64,000 nt of DNA from Flavobacteriales bacterium (GTDB lineage Bacteria; Bacteroidota; Bacteroidia; Flavobacteriales_F; PHOS-HE28). Within the stretch, counting starts at the first letter, position 1. Every line of letters begins with the position of its first letter. Below the pieces are notes generated by a model. It was not told the DNA's origin. It searched no databases and was given only the letters and a program-made list of their open reading frames with translations. Location of the stretch: positions 379,867 through 443,866 of the forward strand of contig JAHBUK010000002.1 of assembly GCA_019638115.1 (NCBI GenBank). Reading direction: 5' to 3'. The translations under genes were made by a program, and so were the position numbers. This document shows, in pieces, positions 11,397 to 20,068 of the stretch.

Positions 11397-12494
11397 ATGC
11401 CGATGAACATGGTGGAGAAGGATCCAATGGGAAGTCCCGTGCACGATCAACAGCTATCCGGCCTGGTGCAACTGGGACGTGTGATGACCGCCGTTGGTGC
11501 AGCCCAGCCTTGGCCTGGTCATGCCATCGGTCTTTCTGAAGGGGAGTACGAGCAGCTCGACCGCCTCGTGCTACAGGCACACATCGCCAACGGTTGGGCC
11601 ACGGAAGAGAACGTCCGTCATGCTTTTGCCGCATGGGGCGCCACGCTGGTGCAGGAGGATATCGCCCGTTGGTTGGCGGCATATCCGGAACTGGCGCAAG
11701 GGCCTGCTTCGGTCCGTACGGTGGGCCTCATTCTGGCCGGCAATGTTCCGCTGGTCGGCTTGCATGATCTGCTCTGTGTATGGATCAGCGGCCATAAGGC
11801 CCGTGTGAAGTGCTCTTCCCAAGAGCCCGATCTCCTGCCTGCGCTGGTCGGCGTATTGGACCACTTCGTGCCGGGTACCAAGGAGCGCATTGCCTTTGCA
11901 TTGGACAAGCTCGGCGAAGTGGATGCCGTGATCGCCACGGGCAGCAACAACACCGCACGTTACTTCGAGCACTACTTCGGCCATTTGCCGCGCATAGTGC
12001 GCAAGAGCCGGGTGAGCGTTGCCGTGCTCGATGGAAGCGAGACCCCGGAAGAACTGGCACATTTGGCCGAGGATGTGTTCCGCTACTTCGGCCTGGGCTG
12101 CCGCAACGTCTCCAAGGTCTACATCCCGCAGGACTTTGACATCGATCGGATCTTCGGGGCTTTCTTCCCGTGGAAGGACATTGTCAACCACAAGAAGTAC
12201 GGCAACAACTACGACTATACCCGGGCCTTGTGGATGCTGGATGGCGTGCCCTTTCTGGAGAACGGTTTCTTCCTGATCCGCGAAGCGGAAGCCCTGCCGA
12301 GCGCTGTGGCCACCATGCACGTGGAGCGCTACACCGATCGCGCTGCGGTTACCAGCGCCTTGGAGTCACATAAGGAGGACATCCAGTGCATCGTGGGCCA
12401 CGGACATGTACCCTTCGGAGAAGCCCAGCGTCCGGGACTGGCGGATTACGCCGATGGGGTGGACACGCTGCGTTTCCTGCTGGATCTGAAGTAG
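11397..12494 (+). CDS. LuxC-like acyl-CoA reductase
   Basis: About 365 residues, matching the acyl-CoA reductase family related to LuxC, which reduces acyl-CoA to aldehyde with NADPH. Visible features include the nucleotide-binding stretch [13 protein letters not shown] and [17 protein letters not shown], and [17 protein letters not shown] containing the likely active cysteine. There is no luxD/luxE partner; in Bacteroidota this family is usually found beside the same ferredoxin type, as here. ATGs at 11397, 11403 and 11409 are all possible starts. The physiological product is unknown. Confidence 0.85.
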   Translation: MPMNMVEKDPMGSPVHDQQLSGLVQLGRVMTAVGAAQPWPGHAIGLSEGEYEQLDRLVLQAHIANGWATEENVRHAFAAWGATLVQEDIARWLAAYPELAQGPASVRTVGLILAGNVPLVGLHDLLCVWISGHKARVKCSSQEPDLLPALVGVLDHFVPGTKERIAFALDKLGEVDAVIATGSNNTARYFEHYFGHLPRIVRKSRVSVAVLDGSETPEELAHLAEDVFRYFGLGCRNVSKVYIPQDFDIDRIFGAFFPWKDIVNHKKYGNNYDYTRALWMLDGVPFLENGFFLIREAEALPSAVATMHVERYTDRAAVTSALESHKEDIQCIVGHGHVPFGEAQRPGLADYADGVDTLRFLLDLK

Positions 12495-12543
12495 TACCGG
12501 GTCGAGGTACAACAGCGAGGCTCTGATCGTTCGCTCAGGCAGC

Positions 12544-14088
12544 TCAGGGGCACCACTCGAAGCAGCCCAGGTCTACGAACCCACTGGGGTCATTGTCGCA
12601 ATTCCTAAAGTCTCCCTTCAGGTCCCTAATGGCCTCACTATTCCCGGGCACTGGGATGGCCTTGTTACGGGCAAAGGAGCCTTCGGTCAGCCTGAAATCG
12701 CGGTCGGAAGTGCTCACGAAGCCGGGGTTCTGGTTGCGGTAGATGCGCTCCTGGAAGGGGAACCAGCTATCGTTGCTGGTGTTCTGGTCGGTGCGCAGCA
12801 TGAAGCGGTCGAAGGTGAACTGCGGGGTCAGTTCATTGGCGAACTCCAGTTGGAACTCGTTGGTGTTGCTGCCATGGATGATGCCGTTCACGAACTGGCT
12901 GGCCAGGATGTCGCGGACCTGGATGGCGCCGGTGATGTCCTGGTAGGTGTTGGTCATTATGAACGCGGGCGTCTGGCGGATGCCGTAGCTCCAATAGTTG
13001 GCCACCGTGGTGTGGTTGAAGAAGTACTCGCCGCCACCGGTGAGTGCCACGGCGTACTGGCCGCAATCGCCCACCAGCAGGTTGTTGCTATCGATCCGGT
13101 AGTTGCGGCTCAGGATACCGGCCGCGCTGCAGTTGCGGATACGCACGTTGTTCAGGACCACCTTGGCAGCACTGGTGGGGGCTTGGGGTTGCAGGGGCCA
13201 GGTCTCGCACTGCACGCCGATCAAGGCGTTCTTCACCACCACGTTCTGCAACACGTTGTCGGCACCGGCCGGCCCGTCGTTTATCCAGATCCGGTCCCAT
13301 TGGCCGGGCAATTCGGCATAAAAGGGCTCCAAGCGGTCGCTTTGGAAGGTGATCGGCTGTTCCAAGGTGCCTTCCGCCAGGATCCTGCCCCAGCGGTAGA
13401 TCCACAGGCCACCACCGCCGTGCACATGCACCCGAACGCCGGGGTCGATGCGCAGGGTGCTGCACGAATCCACCACCGCATAGCCATAGATCACATAAGG
13501 CTTGTCGTTCGGCCAGGTCACGGTCTCGCAGATACTCTGGCCCTGGTCGTTCACCCCGGCAATGATCTGGAATGGTGGGAAGCCTTGAATGGCCCGGTTG
13601 GGGAAGAAGAAGTGCGCATCCTGCCCCCAGGCCACCAGCAGCACGCTCTGTTCGGTCCCATTGGTGTTGAACAGGATACGGTCCTCATGGATCAGCGGGC
13701 TGTTCTGGTTGGCTTGGTCCAGCGAGGCCTCCACGAACACGTAAACGCTGTCGCCGGGCCCGATCTCCACGTTCTCGAAGGCTACCCCTGAAGCACCGTC
13801 CACATTGATCCGGAAGGGGGAGGGGCTGCCTCCTTCCAGCGCGATGTTCACCCGCACGGCACGGTTCTCCGGATTCCGGGCCACAAAGCGCTTGGTCACC
13901 GAGAAGGGCACCGTGGTGAAGATCGTGTCGAACAGCACGGTGTCCTTGCTGAAATTCAGGCGCACTCCGGGCGAATCCGTGAACAGGTTGTCCCGTCGGC
14001 AACTGTACAGGAGCAACGTGGTGAGCAGCAGGAGGGGTAGGGTGAGGCGGCGGTTCAAGGCGTGCAAAGATGGACCAAGCGATGACAT
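12544..14088 (-). CDS. Secreted lipoprotein with right-handed beta-helix
   Basis: A 514-residue lipoprotein: a hydrophobic segment ends in a lipobox (LLLYSC), giving a lipidated cysteine at about residue 29. The middle has repeated short valine/asparagine-rich strands (VVLNNVRIRNCSAAG, NHTTVANYW) typical of a parallel beta-helix, and the C-terminus (VDLGCFEW) resembles the end of choice-of-anchor beta-helix proteins. Likely surface or periplasmic, possibly polysaccharide binding. No T9SS sorting domain is evident. It stands alone, divergent from the L31 gene. Confidence 0.8.
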   Translation of the reverse strand: MSSLGPSLHALNRRLTLPLLLLTTLLLYSCRRDNLFTDSPGVRLNFSKDTVLFDTIFTTVPFSVTKRFVARNPENRAVRVNIALEGGSPSPFRINVDGASGVAFENVEIGPGDSVYVFVEASLDQANQNSPLIHEDRILFNTNGTEQSVLLVAWGQDAHFFFPNRAIQGFPPFQIIAGVNDQGQSICETVTWPNDKPYVIYGYAVVDSCSTLRIDPGVRVHVHGGGGLWIYRWGRILAEGTLEQPITFQSDRLEPFYAELPGQWDRIWINDGPAGADNVLQNVVVKNALIGVQCETWPLQPQAPTSAAKVVLNNVRIRNCSAAGILSRNYRIDSNNLLVGDCGQYAVALTGGGEYFFNHTTVANYWSYGIRQTPAFIMTNTYQDITGAIQVRDILASQFVNGIIHGSNTNEFQLEFANELTPQFTFDRFMLRTDQNTSNDSWFPFQERIYRNQNPGFVSTSDRDFRLTEGSFARNKAIPVPGNSEAIRDLKGDFRNCDNDPSGFVDLGCFEWCP

Positions 14089-14125
14089 TTACGCAGCAAG
14101 CGGTTGATCATTGTACCCCAGCCAC

Positions 14126-14155
14126 TTGCGCCTACCAAAAAGGATCGTACATTTG
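14126..14155 (+). promoter_or_regulatory. Complete Bacteroidota promoter for L31
   Basis: A TTG at 14126-14128 and TACATTTG at 14148-14155 are separated by 19 bases, which is the spacing expected for the -33/-7 pair of Bacteroidota primary sigma. The L31 ATG is 23 bases downstream. Confidence 0.75.
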
Positions 14156-14178
14156 CGCTCCTGAAAGCAAGCACTGCA

Positions 14179-14442
14179 ATGAAAAAGGATATCCACCCGA
14201 GCAGCTACCGTTTCGTGGTGTTCAAGGACATGTCGAACGAGTACATGTTCCTGGGCAAGAGTTGCGCGAACACCAAGGACACCGTTCAATGGGAGGATGG
14301 CAACGAATATCCGCTGATCAAGCTGGATATCAGCCACACCTCGCACCCCTTCTACACTGGTAAGATGATGCTCGTGGACACCGCCGGTCGCGTGGACAAG
14401 TTCAAGAAGCGTTTCGCCAAGCACCAGGAGAAGAAGGGCTAG
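14179..14442 (+). CDS. rpmE2: 50S ribosomal protein L31 type B
   Basis: An 87-residue ribosomal protein of the large subunit. It begins MKKDIHPSSYRFVVFKDMS and contains ISHTSHPFYTG, as in type B (zinc-free) L31; it lacks the CxxC zinc motif of type A. A well-formed promoter precedes it and a strong terminator follows, so it is a single-gene unit. In organisms with two L31 genes the type B copy is zinc-repressed; Bacteroidota often carry only this form, so no zinc control is inferred. Confidence 0.95.
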   Translation: MKKDIHPSSYRFVVFKDMSNEYMFLGKSCANTKDTVQWEDGNEYPLIKLDISHTSHPFYTGKMMLVDTAGRVDKFKKRFAKHQEKKG

Positions 14443-14463
14443 TCCCGCTTCGATCCCCTTTAG

Positions 14464-14500
14464 CAAGCCCCTGTATCTCCGGATGCAGGGGCTTGTTCGT
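14464..14500 (+). terminator. Terminator after L31
   Basis: Ten-base arms CAAGCCCCTG (14464-14473) and CAGGGGCTTG (14486-14495) with a 12-base loop, followed by a short T-rich tail, 21 bases beyond the L31 stop. Confidence 0.85.
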
Positions 14501-14608
14501 TCCAGGCCGGTCCGTCGGTCCAATGGTCAATTCCAGCACGCGCCAAATCCACTCCGGCCAAGGGCGCCAGGGTCAGCTCCAAGCAGGAATTAGGAAGTAG
14601 CAGGGCGA

Positions 14609-15217
14609 TCAGCCCACTTTCTGGATGTCCCCTTGGGTACGGCCCTCCCGGATCATTTCCAGGGCTTTCGCAATGCGGCGCTTGCGGGTCTCGTCCTGCT
14701 TGGCGTCGGTGATCCACTCCAAGTACTCCCGCTTGTGGCTGGGGGCCAACTTGGCCCACTTGCTTTGGGCATCTCCGTCGTTCGTGAGCACTTGCTCCAA
14801 CTCCGCCGGAAGCTCCAGCACCTTGCGTTGCGGTTTGGACTCGGTTTCCGCCGGGCGAGCCTTGCTTTGTTTGAAGTACTGTTGAACCAGGTCCACGAAG
14901 GCTTTCTCGTTGATGGCATCCCCCTCGTGCAGCTTGTACTTGCGGAGTTCACGCTCGTTGTCCTTCTCGCTGGGTTGGAAAAGTCCATGGCTATCCTTCA
15001 GGGCAGCGCCTTTGGGGAACCAAACGCTCACGCAGGTCTTCAGCGCGTGCATGCCGATGCACCGGTCACCGAGCTCGAAATGCGGGGCTGATGCCTTCCA
15101 GCACTCCTCGATGTTCTCATCCACTGGATGGACCAGTTGACGGACACGGACCAGCAATTTGCGCTGCCATTCAGGCTGTTCGGCGATGTACAGATTGATC
15201 TGTTCAGGAGCGTTCAT
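14609..15217 (-). CDS. YdeI/OmpD-associated family protein
   Basis: A 202-residue cytoplasmic protein. The N-terminal half matches the DUF1801 fold (INLYIAEQPEWQRKLLVRVRQLV...ECWKASAPHF), and the C-terminal half is the OmdA-like helical region (WAKLAPSHKREYLEWITDAK) ending in a basic tail. The family is linked to stress and outer-membrane protein regulation in enterobacteria, but the biochemical role is unclear. The ATG at 15217 begins MNAPEQINLYI. It lies downstream of the thiolase gene with a 62-base gap. Confidence 0.85.
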   Translation of the reverse strand: MNAPEQINLYIAEQPEWQRKLLVRVRQLVHPVDENIEECWKASAPHFELGDRCIGMHALKTCVSVWFPKGAALKDSHGLFQPSEKDNERELRKYKLHEGDAINEKAFVDLVQQYFKQSKARPAETESKPQRKVLELPAELEQVLTNDGDAQSKWAKLAPSHKREYLEWITDAKQDETRKRRIAKALEMIREGRTQGDIQKVG

Positions 15218-15279
15218 GGCGGAAGGATCTGGGACGAAAGTAACACCGCGTGAAAAGTACGGGAACGTTTTGGCGGGTA

Positions 15280-16485
<1,206 letters not shown>

Positions 16486-16504
16486 GGGAGGAAGTGGAGT
16501 TGTG

Positions 16505-16633
16505 TTGCTTCGCTTTGCTCGCAATGACAGATGTCAAGATGTGGAGATATGCTGCTTCGCTTTGCTCGCAATGACAGATGTGGAGATGTTTTCCTTCGCT
16601 TAGCTCGGAATGACAGATGTGGAGATGTCAAGG
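16505..16633. repeat. Three tandem copies of a ~40-base repeat
   Basis: Copies start near 16505, 16551 and 16593. Each contains CTTCGCTTTGCTCGCAATG or a close variant, followed by ACAGATGTGGAGATGT. The core resembles a dispersed GCTTCGC...GCAATGACA repeat I recall from many bacterial genomes. No coding potential. Confidence 0.85.
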
Positions 16634-16723
16634 TGTGGACCCGTTCATGCGCTCGATGGGCCTCTGGAAAGCTGCGCGGGTTGCATGGCGAACAAGGTGT
16701 GGCATCAAGCTCTCAGATGGGAC

Positions 16724-16786
16724 CATTCACCATTCACCATTCACCATTCACCATTCACCATTCACCATTCGCTATTCACTATTCAC
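16724..16786. repeat. Heptanucleotide CATTCAC array, nine units
   Basis: Six perfect CATTCAC units (16724-16765) are followed by three degenerate ones. The array runs into the stop codon of the paaI gene at 16783. Length changes would not alter the protein except at its last codon. Confidence 0.95.
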
Positions 16787-17214
16787 CCTTCTTGTCCTTC
16801 AGGGAACCAAGCTTTGCCGGTGCGGTACACAGTGCCCTTGAAGAGCGCGACGGTTTCTTCACGCTGGTTGGTAACGGTGATGTGGTAGATGCCGATGCTG
16901 CGCGTAAGGCTCATCTCCTCGCTCGTGGCGGTAAGCACATCACCGTCCTTCACTGCTTTGGTGTGGCTGATGCTGGTCTCCACGCTCACGCTTTGGATGC
17001 CGTGGCTGTTGGCCGCGAAGGCGAGGCAGCTGTCGGCCAGGCTGTAGGTGATGCCTCCGTGGGCGATCGCGAAGCCGTTCAGCATCTCGTGCCGTACGGT
17101 CATGCGTAGCGCACACTTGCCCTGTTCCACCACCACGCGCTCGATCCCCAGCCAGATGCTGAAGGGGTCGTTGTCGTACATACGGGCTACGACGCGTTGG
17201 GCGAGGGTGGGCAT
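16783..17214 (-). CDS. paaI: Phenylacetate-pathway thioesterase PaaI
   Basis: A 143-residue hotdog thioesterase that releases stalled CoA esters in phenylacetate catabolism. The family motif is NGFAIAHGGITYSLADSCLAFAANS, with HGG and the catalytic aspartate, then SVETSISHTKAVKDGD. The start MPTLAQRVVARMYDNDPF at 17214 is typical for PaaI; the longer frame to 17250 is not. It belongs with the paa genes to its right but is separated from them by Ogt, DUF2461, VapBC and YceI genes. Confidence 0.9.
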   Translation of the reverse strand: MPTLAQRVVARMYDNDPFSIWLGIERVVVEQGKCALRMTVRHEMLNGFAIAHGGITYSLADSCLAFAANSHGIQSVSVETSISHTKAVKDGDVLTATSEEMSLTRSIGIYHITVTNQREETVALFKGTVYRTGKAWFPEGQEG

Positions 17215-17250
17215 GGGGTGGCGAAGGTATTCGGTCCAGAACATTCGCAA

Positions 17251-17296
17251 GTCGACCCGATGGGTCGACGCTACGGTTGCGGATCCTCAACCGTAG
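17251..17296. terminator. Two adjacent hairpins after ogt
   Basis: GTCGACCC (17251-17258) pairs with GGGTCGAC (17262-17269), and CTACGGTTG (17271-17279) with CAACCGTAG (17288-17296). They fill the gap between the ogt stop and the paaI start on the minus strand and could terminate the ogt message, though no T-run follows. Confidence 0.6.
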
Positions 17297-17312
17297 CGCA
17301 TGGTCTACGACA

Positions 17313-17825
17313 TCAGAACATCTCCTTGGTCAACACCCCTTCGTGCTCCAACAACCACTTCTTCCGCCACAAGCCGCCCACATAGCCGGTAAGTAACCCA
17401 TCGCTGGCGATCACCCTGTGGCAGGGCACGATGATCGGGATGGGGTTCGATCCACAGGCATTGCCCACGGTGCGCGCGATGGCCTTGCCGCCTATGCGGT
17501 CCGCGATGGCCTGGTAGGTGCGCGTGTCGCCGAAGCGGATATCGTCGATGGCCTCCCACACCAGCTTCTGGAAACGCGTGCCGGTCCGTTGTAGCGGCAG
17601 GTCGAAATGTTTCCGCTTGCGATGGAAGTAGGCATCCAGCTGCTTCCCCGCATCCACCAACACCTTTGGGGGTTTCGCGTGCCGCACCTTAAGCGCCTCG
17701 AAGGATACCCGGGTGATGAGCTCGCCATCGCTCTCCACCCATACCTTTCCTACCGGACTCTCCACCACCAACACGTGGAAGTGGGCGAACAGTTCGGGCT
17801 CCTTCACGTTGCGTTTTGGTGCCAT
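17313..17825 (-). CDS. ogt: Methylated-DNA-protein cysteine methyltransferase
   Basis: A 170-residue suicide DNA repair protein that removes alkyl groups from O6-alkylguanine. The acceptor cysteine lies in PIIVPCHRVIASDG, with the preceding GNACGSNPIP helix and the arginine-finger region YQAIADRIG. The N-terminal ribonuclease-like domain is short but present. Start at 17825 is the only ATG before the conserved region. Divergent from DUF2461, no operon partner. Confidence 0.94.
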   Translation of the reverse strand: MAPKRNVKEPELFAHFHVLVVESPVGKVWVESDGELITRVSFEALKVRHAKPPKVLVDAGKQLDAYFHRKRKHFDLPLQRTGTRFQKLVWEAIDDIRFGDTRTYQAIADRIGGKAIARTVGNACGSNPIPIIVPCHRVIASDGLLTGYVGGLWRKKWLLEHEGVLTKEMF

Positions 17826-17858
17826 TGGTAAGTTTTACCCCCGAAAATTACAGCAGCC

Positions 17859-18524
17859 ATGCCTTGGTTCACTCCGGACTTCAACCGCTTCTTCATCGAT
17901 CTCGCGCCCAACAACAACAAGGAGTGGTTCGATGCCAACCGCAAGCGCTACGAGCAGAGCGTGAAGGAACCCTTCGAGTCCTTCGTGGCCGAGGTGATCA
18001 AGCGCGTCGCCAAGGTGGATCCCAAGGTGTCGATCACCCCACGTGAGGCCATCTTCCGCATCAACCGCGATGTGCGCTTCAGCAAGGACAAAGCGCCCTA
18101 CAAATCGCGCATGTCGGCCGTGGTTGCCGTCGGTGGTCGAAAGGACCACAGTACCGGTGGCATCTACTTCGAGTTGGGTCCGGAGAACGTGGCTTTCTAT
18201 GGCGGCCAGTACATGCCGGACAAGGAACAGCTCCAACTGATCCGGGAGCACATCGCGGGTAACCTTGCACAGTTCAAGAAGCTGCGCACGGCCAAGGCCT
18301 TCGTGGACCGCTTCGAGGAGATCCAAGGCGAGAAGAACAAGGTTCTGCCCAAGGAATTCAAGGAGGCCATGGCCAAGGAACCGCTCATCGCCAACAAACA
18401 GTTCTACTTCATGGCCGAGCTTCCGCCCAAGACCGTTACCGACCCCAAGCTGGTGGACATTCTAATGGAGCACTACAAAGCCATGAAGCCGATGAACGAC
18501 TTCCTGGCGGCGGCGCTGCGGTAG
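17859..18524 (+). CDS. DUF2461 family protein (TIGR02453)
   Basis: A 221-residue cytoplasmic protein of unknown function. It shows the family start (WFTPDFNRFFIDLAPNNNKEWFDANRK), then FRINRDVRFSKDKAPYKS and GGIYFELGPENVAFYGGQY. It is full length and ends MNDFLAAALR. Its last 36 coding bases plus three more recur downstream of the neighbouring toxin-antitoxin pair (19207-19245), where they would encode MNDFLADALR and a stop. That makes this gene the intact partner of a duplicated gene end. Confidence 0.93.
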   Translation: MPWFTPDFNRFFIDLAPNNNKEWFDANRKRYEQSVKEPFESFVAEVIKRVAKVDPKVSITPREAIFRINRDVRFSKDKAPYKSRMSAVVAVGGRKDHSTGGIYFELGPENVAFYGGQYMPDKEQLQLIREHIAGNLAQFKKLRTAKAFVDRFEEIQGEKNKVLPKEFKEAMAKEPLIANKQFYFMAELPPKTVTDPKLVDILMEHYKAMKPMNDFLAAALR

Positions 18525-18527
18525 GGG
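18489..18527 (+). repeat. Direct repeat copy 1 (DUF2461 3' end)
   Basis: The final 36 coding bases of DUF2461, including the stop, and three following bases. It matches 19207-19245 at 35 of 39 positions. The two copies bracket the VapBC-like pair at an offset of 718 bases. Confidence 0.9.
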
Positions 18528-18561
18528 CTTGGTCTACGCTTCCAACTGTTCTGCCGATCAG

Positions 18562-18939
18562 TTAAGCGAACTCAAGTCCATCGATGAAGGAAACGTGCTT
18601 CTTGTTCAAAGTACAGAGCGGCATTCCGGCGGCAATTGCAGATGCGGCGATCTGATAGTCCACCAGGTGAACACCACGGTGTGGGCCATGCTTGATGAGT
18701 ATCTCCCGAAAGATCCTTGAGGAGCGGTCATTGGCACCGAGCCACATGAAATTGTCCTGCAGATGCCTGAGTAGAACGTAGAACTCCTGTTTGTTCCGAG
18801 CACCAGCGAGTAGTTCTCCGATGACGCCATCCGTAACAGCTTTTGGGCGCCCCTTTATCTTTTCAGCGAGTCGAAGTGCGTTCTCGTGCATCCGAAGAAC
18901 CCCGATGATAACTGAGGTATCGATCAGGACCGGCTCCAT
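18562..18939 (-). CDS. PIN-domain toxin, VapC-like
   Basis: A 125-residue PIN-fold ribonuclease. The first acidic residue is in VLIDTSVIIGVL, a second in DGVIGELLAGAR, and the C-terminal pair in VHLVDYQIAASAIAAGMPLCT, giving the usual metal-binding set for VapC toxins, which cut tRNA or rRNA when free of antitoxin. It overlaps the antitoxin reading frame by 16 bases and is second in the pair. Base composition is more AT-rich than the flanking genes. Length normal for VapC. Confidence 0.92.
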   Translation of the reverse strand: MEPVLIDTSVIIGVLRMHENALRLAEKIKGRPKAVTDGVIGELLAGARNKQEFYVLLRHLQDNFMWLGANDRSSRIFREILIKHGPHRGVHLVDYQIAASAIAAGMPLCTLNKKHVSFIDGLEFA

Positions 18940-19148
18940 GCTTTGGCACGCAAGTCTTCCAGCGTTATCTCACGATCCTTCCAAAGCCCTGCAAGTGCAA
19001 GCAGAGGATCTTCCGTGTCCGACATTCGCAATACCCATTCCTCGAACATGCGAGATACGCTCTGTTTGCGTCGGCGTCCCAGAGCACGAGCCTTACGCGC
19101 AACATCCTTACGGACGGTCAGGGTCAGCTTGTCTTTTGTCTCGGCCAT
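18924..19148 (-). CDS. VapB-like antitoxin (DUF6364-like)
   Basis: A 74-residue small basic protein directly upstream of and overlapping the PIN toxin. The N-terminal half (DKLTLTVRKDVARKARALGRRR) resembles a ribbon-helix-helix DNA-binding segment as in DUF6364 antitoxins; the C-terminal half would neutralise the toxin. A perfect -7 promoter element ends four bases before its ATG, so the pair appears autonomously expressed, probably self-repressed as is common for such modules. Confidence 0.85.
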   Translation of the reverse strand: MAETKDKLTLTVRKDVARKARALGRRRKQSVSRMFEEWVLRMSDTEDPLLALAGLWKDREITLEDLRAKAWSRS

Positions 19149-19152
19149 GACC

Positions 19153-19160
19153 CAAAGTTA
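19153..19160 (-). promoter_or_regulatory. -7 element for the VapBC pair
   Basis: CAAAGTTA on the plus strand is TAACTTTG on the minus strand, a TAnnTTTG match, ending four bases before the antitoxin ATG at 19148. A leaderless message is predicted. Confidence 0.65.
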
Positions 19161-19206
19161 GGCGCTCGCTGTGTCACTTGTGAATGCAAGGTTTGATACC
19201 ACACTT

Positions 19207-19245
19207 CCGATGAACGACTTCCTGGCCGACGCACTGCGGTAGGGG
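19207..19245 (+). pseudogene. Duplicated stub of the DUF2461 3' end
   Basis: A 39-base copy of the end of the DUF2461 gene with four mismatches, encoding PMNDFLADALR and a stop in the same strand and frame but with no upstream gene body. It lies on the far side of the VapBC pair. Best read as a remnant left when the pair was inserted, or the end of a second DUF2461 copy whose body was lost. Confidence 0.85.
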
Positions 19246-19258
19246 TATGAAAGCGGAA

Positions 19259-19290
19259 AGGCGCCCACCTTGCGGTGGACGCCCTCCCTT
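19259..19290 (-). terminator. Terminator after YceI gene
   Basis: A hairpin with arms GGCGCCCACC and GGTGGACGCC (one mismatch) and a four-base loop, about 20-50 bases beyond the YceI stop on the minus strand, followed by TTTCC. Confidence 0.6.
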
Positions 19291-19307
19291 TTCACCAAAC
19301 ACGGCGT

Positions 19308-19964
19308 TTACTGGGCGATGCTACCGGTGAGGGCGATCTCCAGTTCAATGATGTCGTTGAGCACAGCGTCCTTGGAACCGCTGCTCCAAGCCACACCGTA
19401 CTTCTGACGGTCGAAAGCGAGCTTGCCGGTAGCGCTGATCGCACCGTTCTCGTCGGTCACCACGATGTCGGTCACCTTCTCTTCGTTGGTAACGCCACGC
19501 ACGGTGAGGTTACCGGTGGCGGTGTTGCCTTGAACGCTGGTGATCTCGAAGGTGGCATTGGGGTGGTTGGCCACATCGAAGAAATCACCGGACTGCAAGT
19601 GGCCCACCAGCATGGAACGGGTTCCTTGCTTGGCATCATCGGGTGCGTATGCATCATCCAAAGGCTTGATGCTGCTCAGGTCCACGGCGAAAGAACCGGC
19701 AGTGACGGAGGGGCCTTTCACGGTCAACTTGGCGTCGGTAAGAGCAACCGTGCCGTTGTGGCTCTTGATGCCGAGCATGGTGCCTTTCCAGTTCACGGTG
19801 CTTGCGGCTGCATCGATGGCTACGGTGCGCTCGGTGGCGGCAATGGTGGCCAGGCTATCGGCGGTTGCCTTTTCCTTGGCGGCTTTGATCTCGGCTTCGC
19901 TGGGACCGCATGCCACCAGGGCTACGGTTGCGATGCCTACGAATGCGAGGGCTTGGATCTTCAT
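19308..19964 (-). CDS. YceI-family lipoprotein
   Basis: A 218-residue envelope protein: signal peptide with lipobox (TVALVAC) then an alanine/glutamate/lysine-rich linker and a YceI domain from about residue 45. The domain shows STVNWKGTMLG, GSFAVDLSSIKPLD, LVGHLQSGDFFDVANHPNATFEI and GNLTVRGVT, an eight-stranded barrel that binds isoprenoids or other lipids in this family. The ATG at 19964 gives the short signal peptide and lies just downstream of a promoter element, which rules out the longer frame to 20048. Confidence 0.92.
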   Translation of the reverse strand: MKIQALAFVGIATVALVACGPSEAEIKAAKEKATADSLATIAATERTVAIDAAASTVNWKGTMLGIKSHNGTVALTDAKLTVKGPSVTAGSFAVDLSSIKPLDDAYAPDDAKQGTRSMLVGHLQSGDFFDVANHPNATFEITSVQGNTATGNLTVRGVTNEEKVTDIVVTDENGAISATGKLAFDRQKYGVAWSSGSKDAVLNDIIELEIALTGSIAQ

Positions 19965-19993
19965 GTTGGTGTTGGGATGGTTGTTAAGGAGCG

Positions 19994-20001
19994 CAAAAGT
20001 A
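19994..20001 (-). promoter_or_regulatory. -7 element for YceI gene
   Basis: CAAAAGTA on the plus strand is TACTTTTG on the minus strand. It lies 29 bases before the YceI ATG and supports that start. Confidence 0.65.
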
Positions 20002-20068
20002 TGCGGGAGAAATTTCCCATGGAAACAATTGTTGTGAAAATTCATCAACGATCGTTCCGCCGCGCGGT

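Noticed and set aside
16724-16786. CRISPR array
   Set aside because: Units are seven bases with no spacers, and no cas gene is present.
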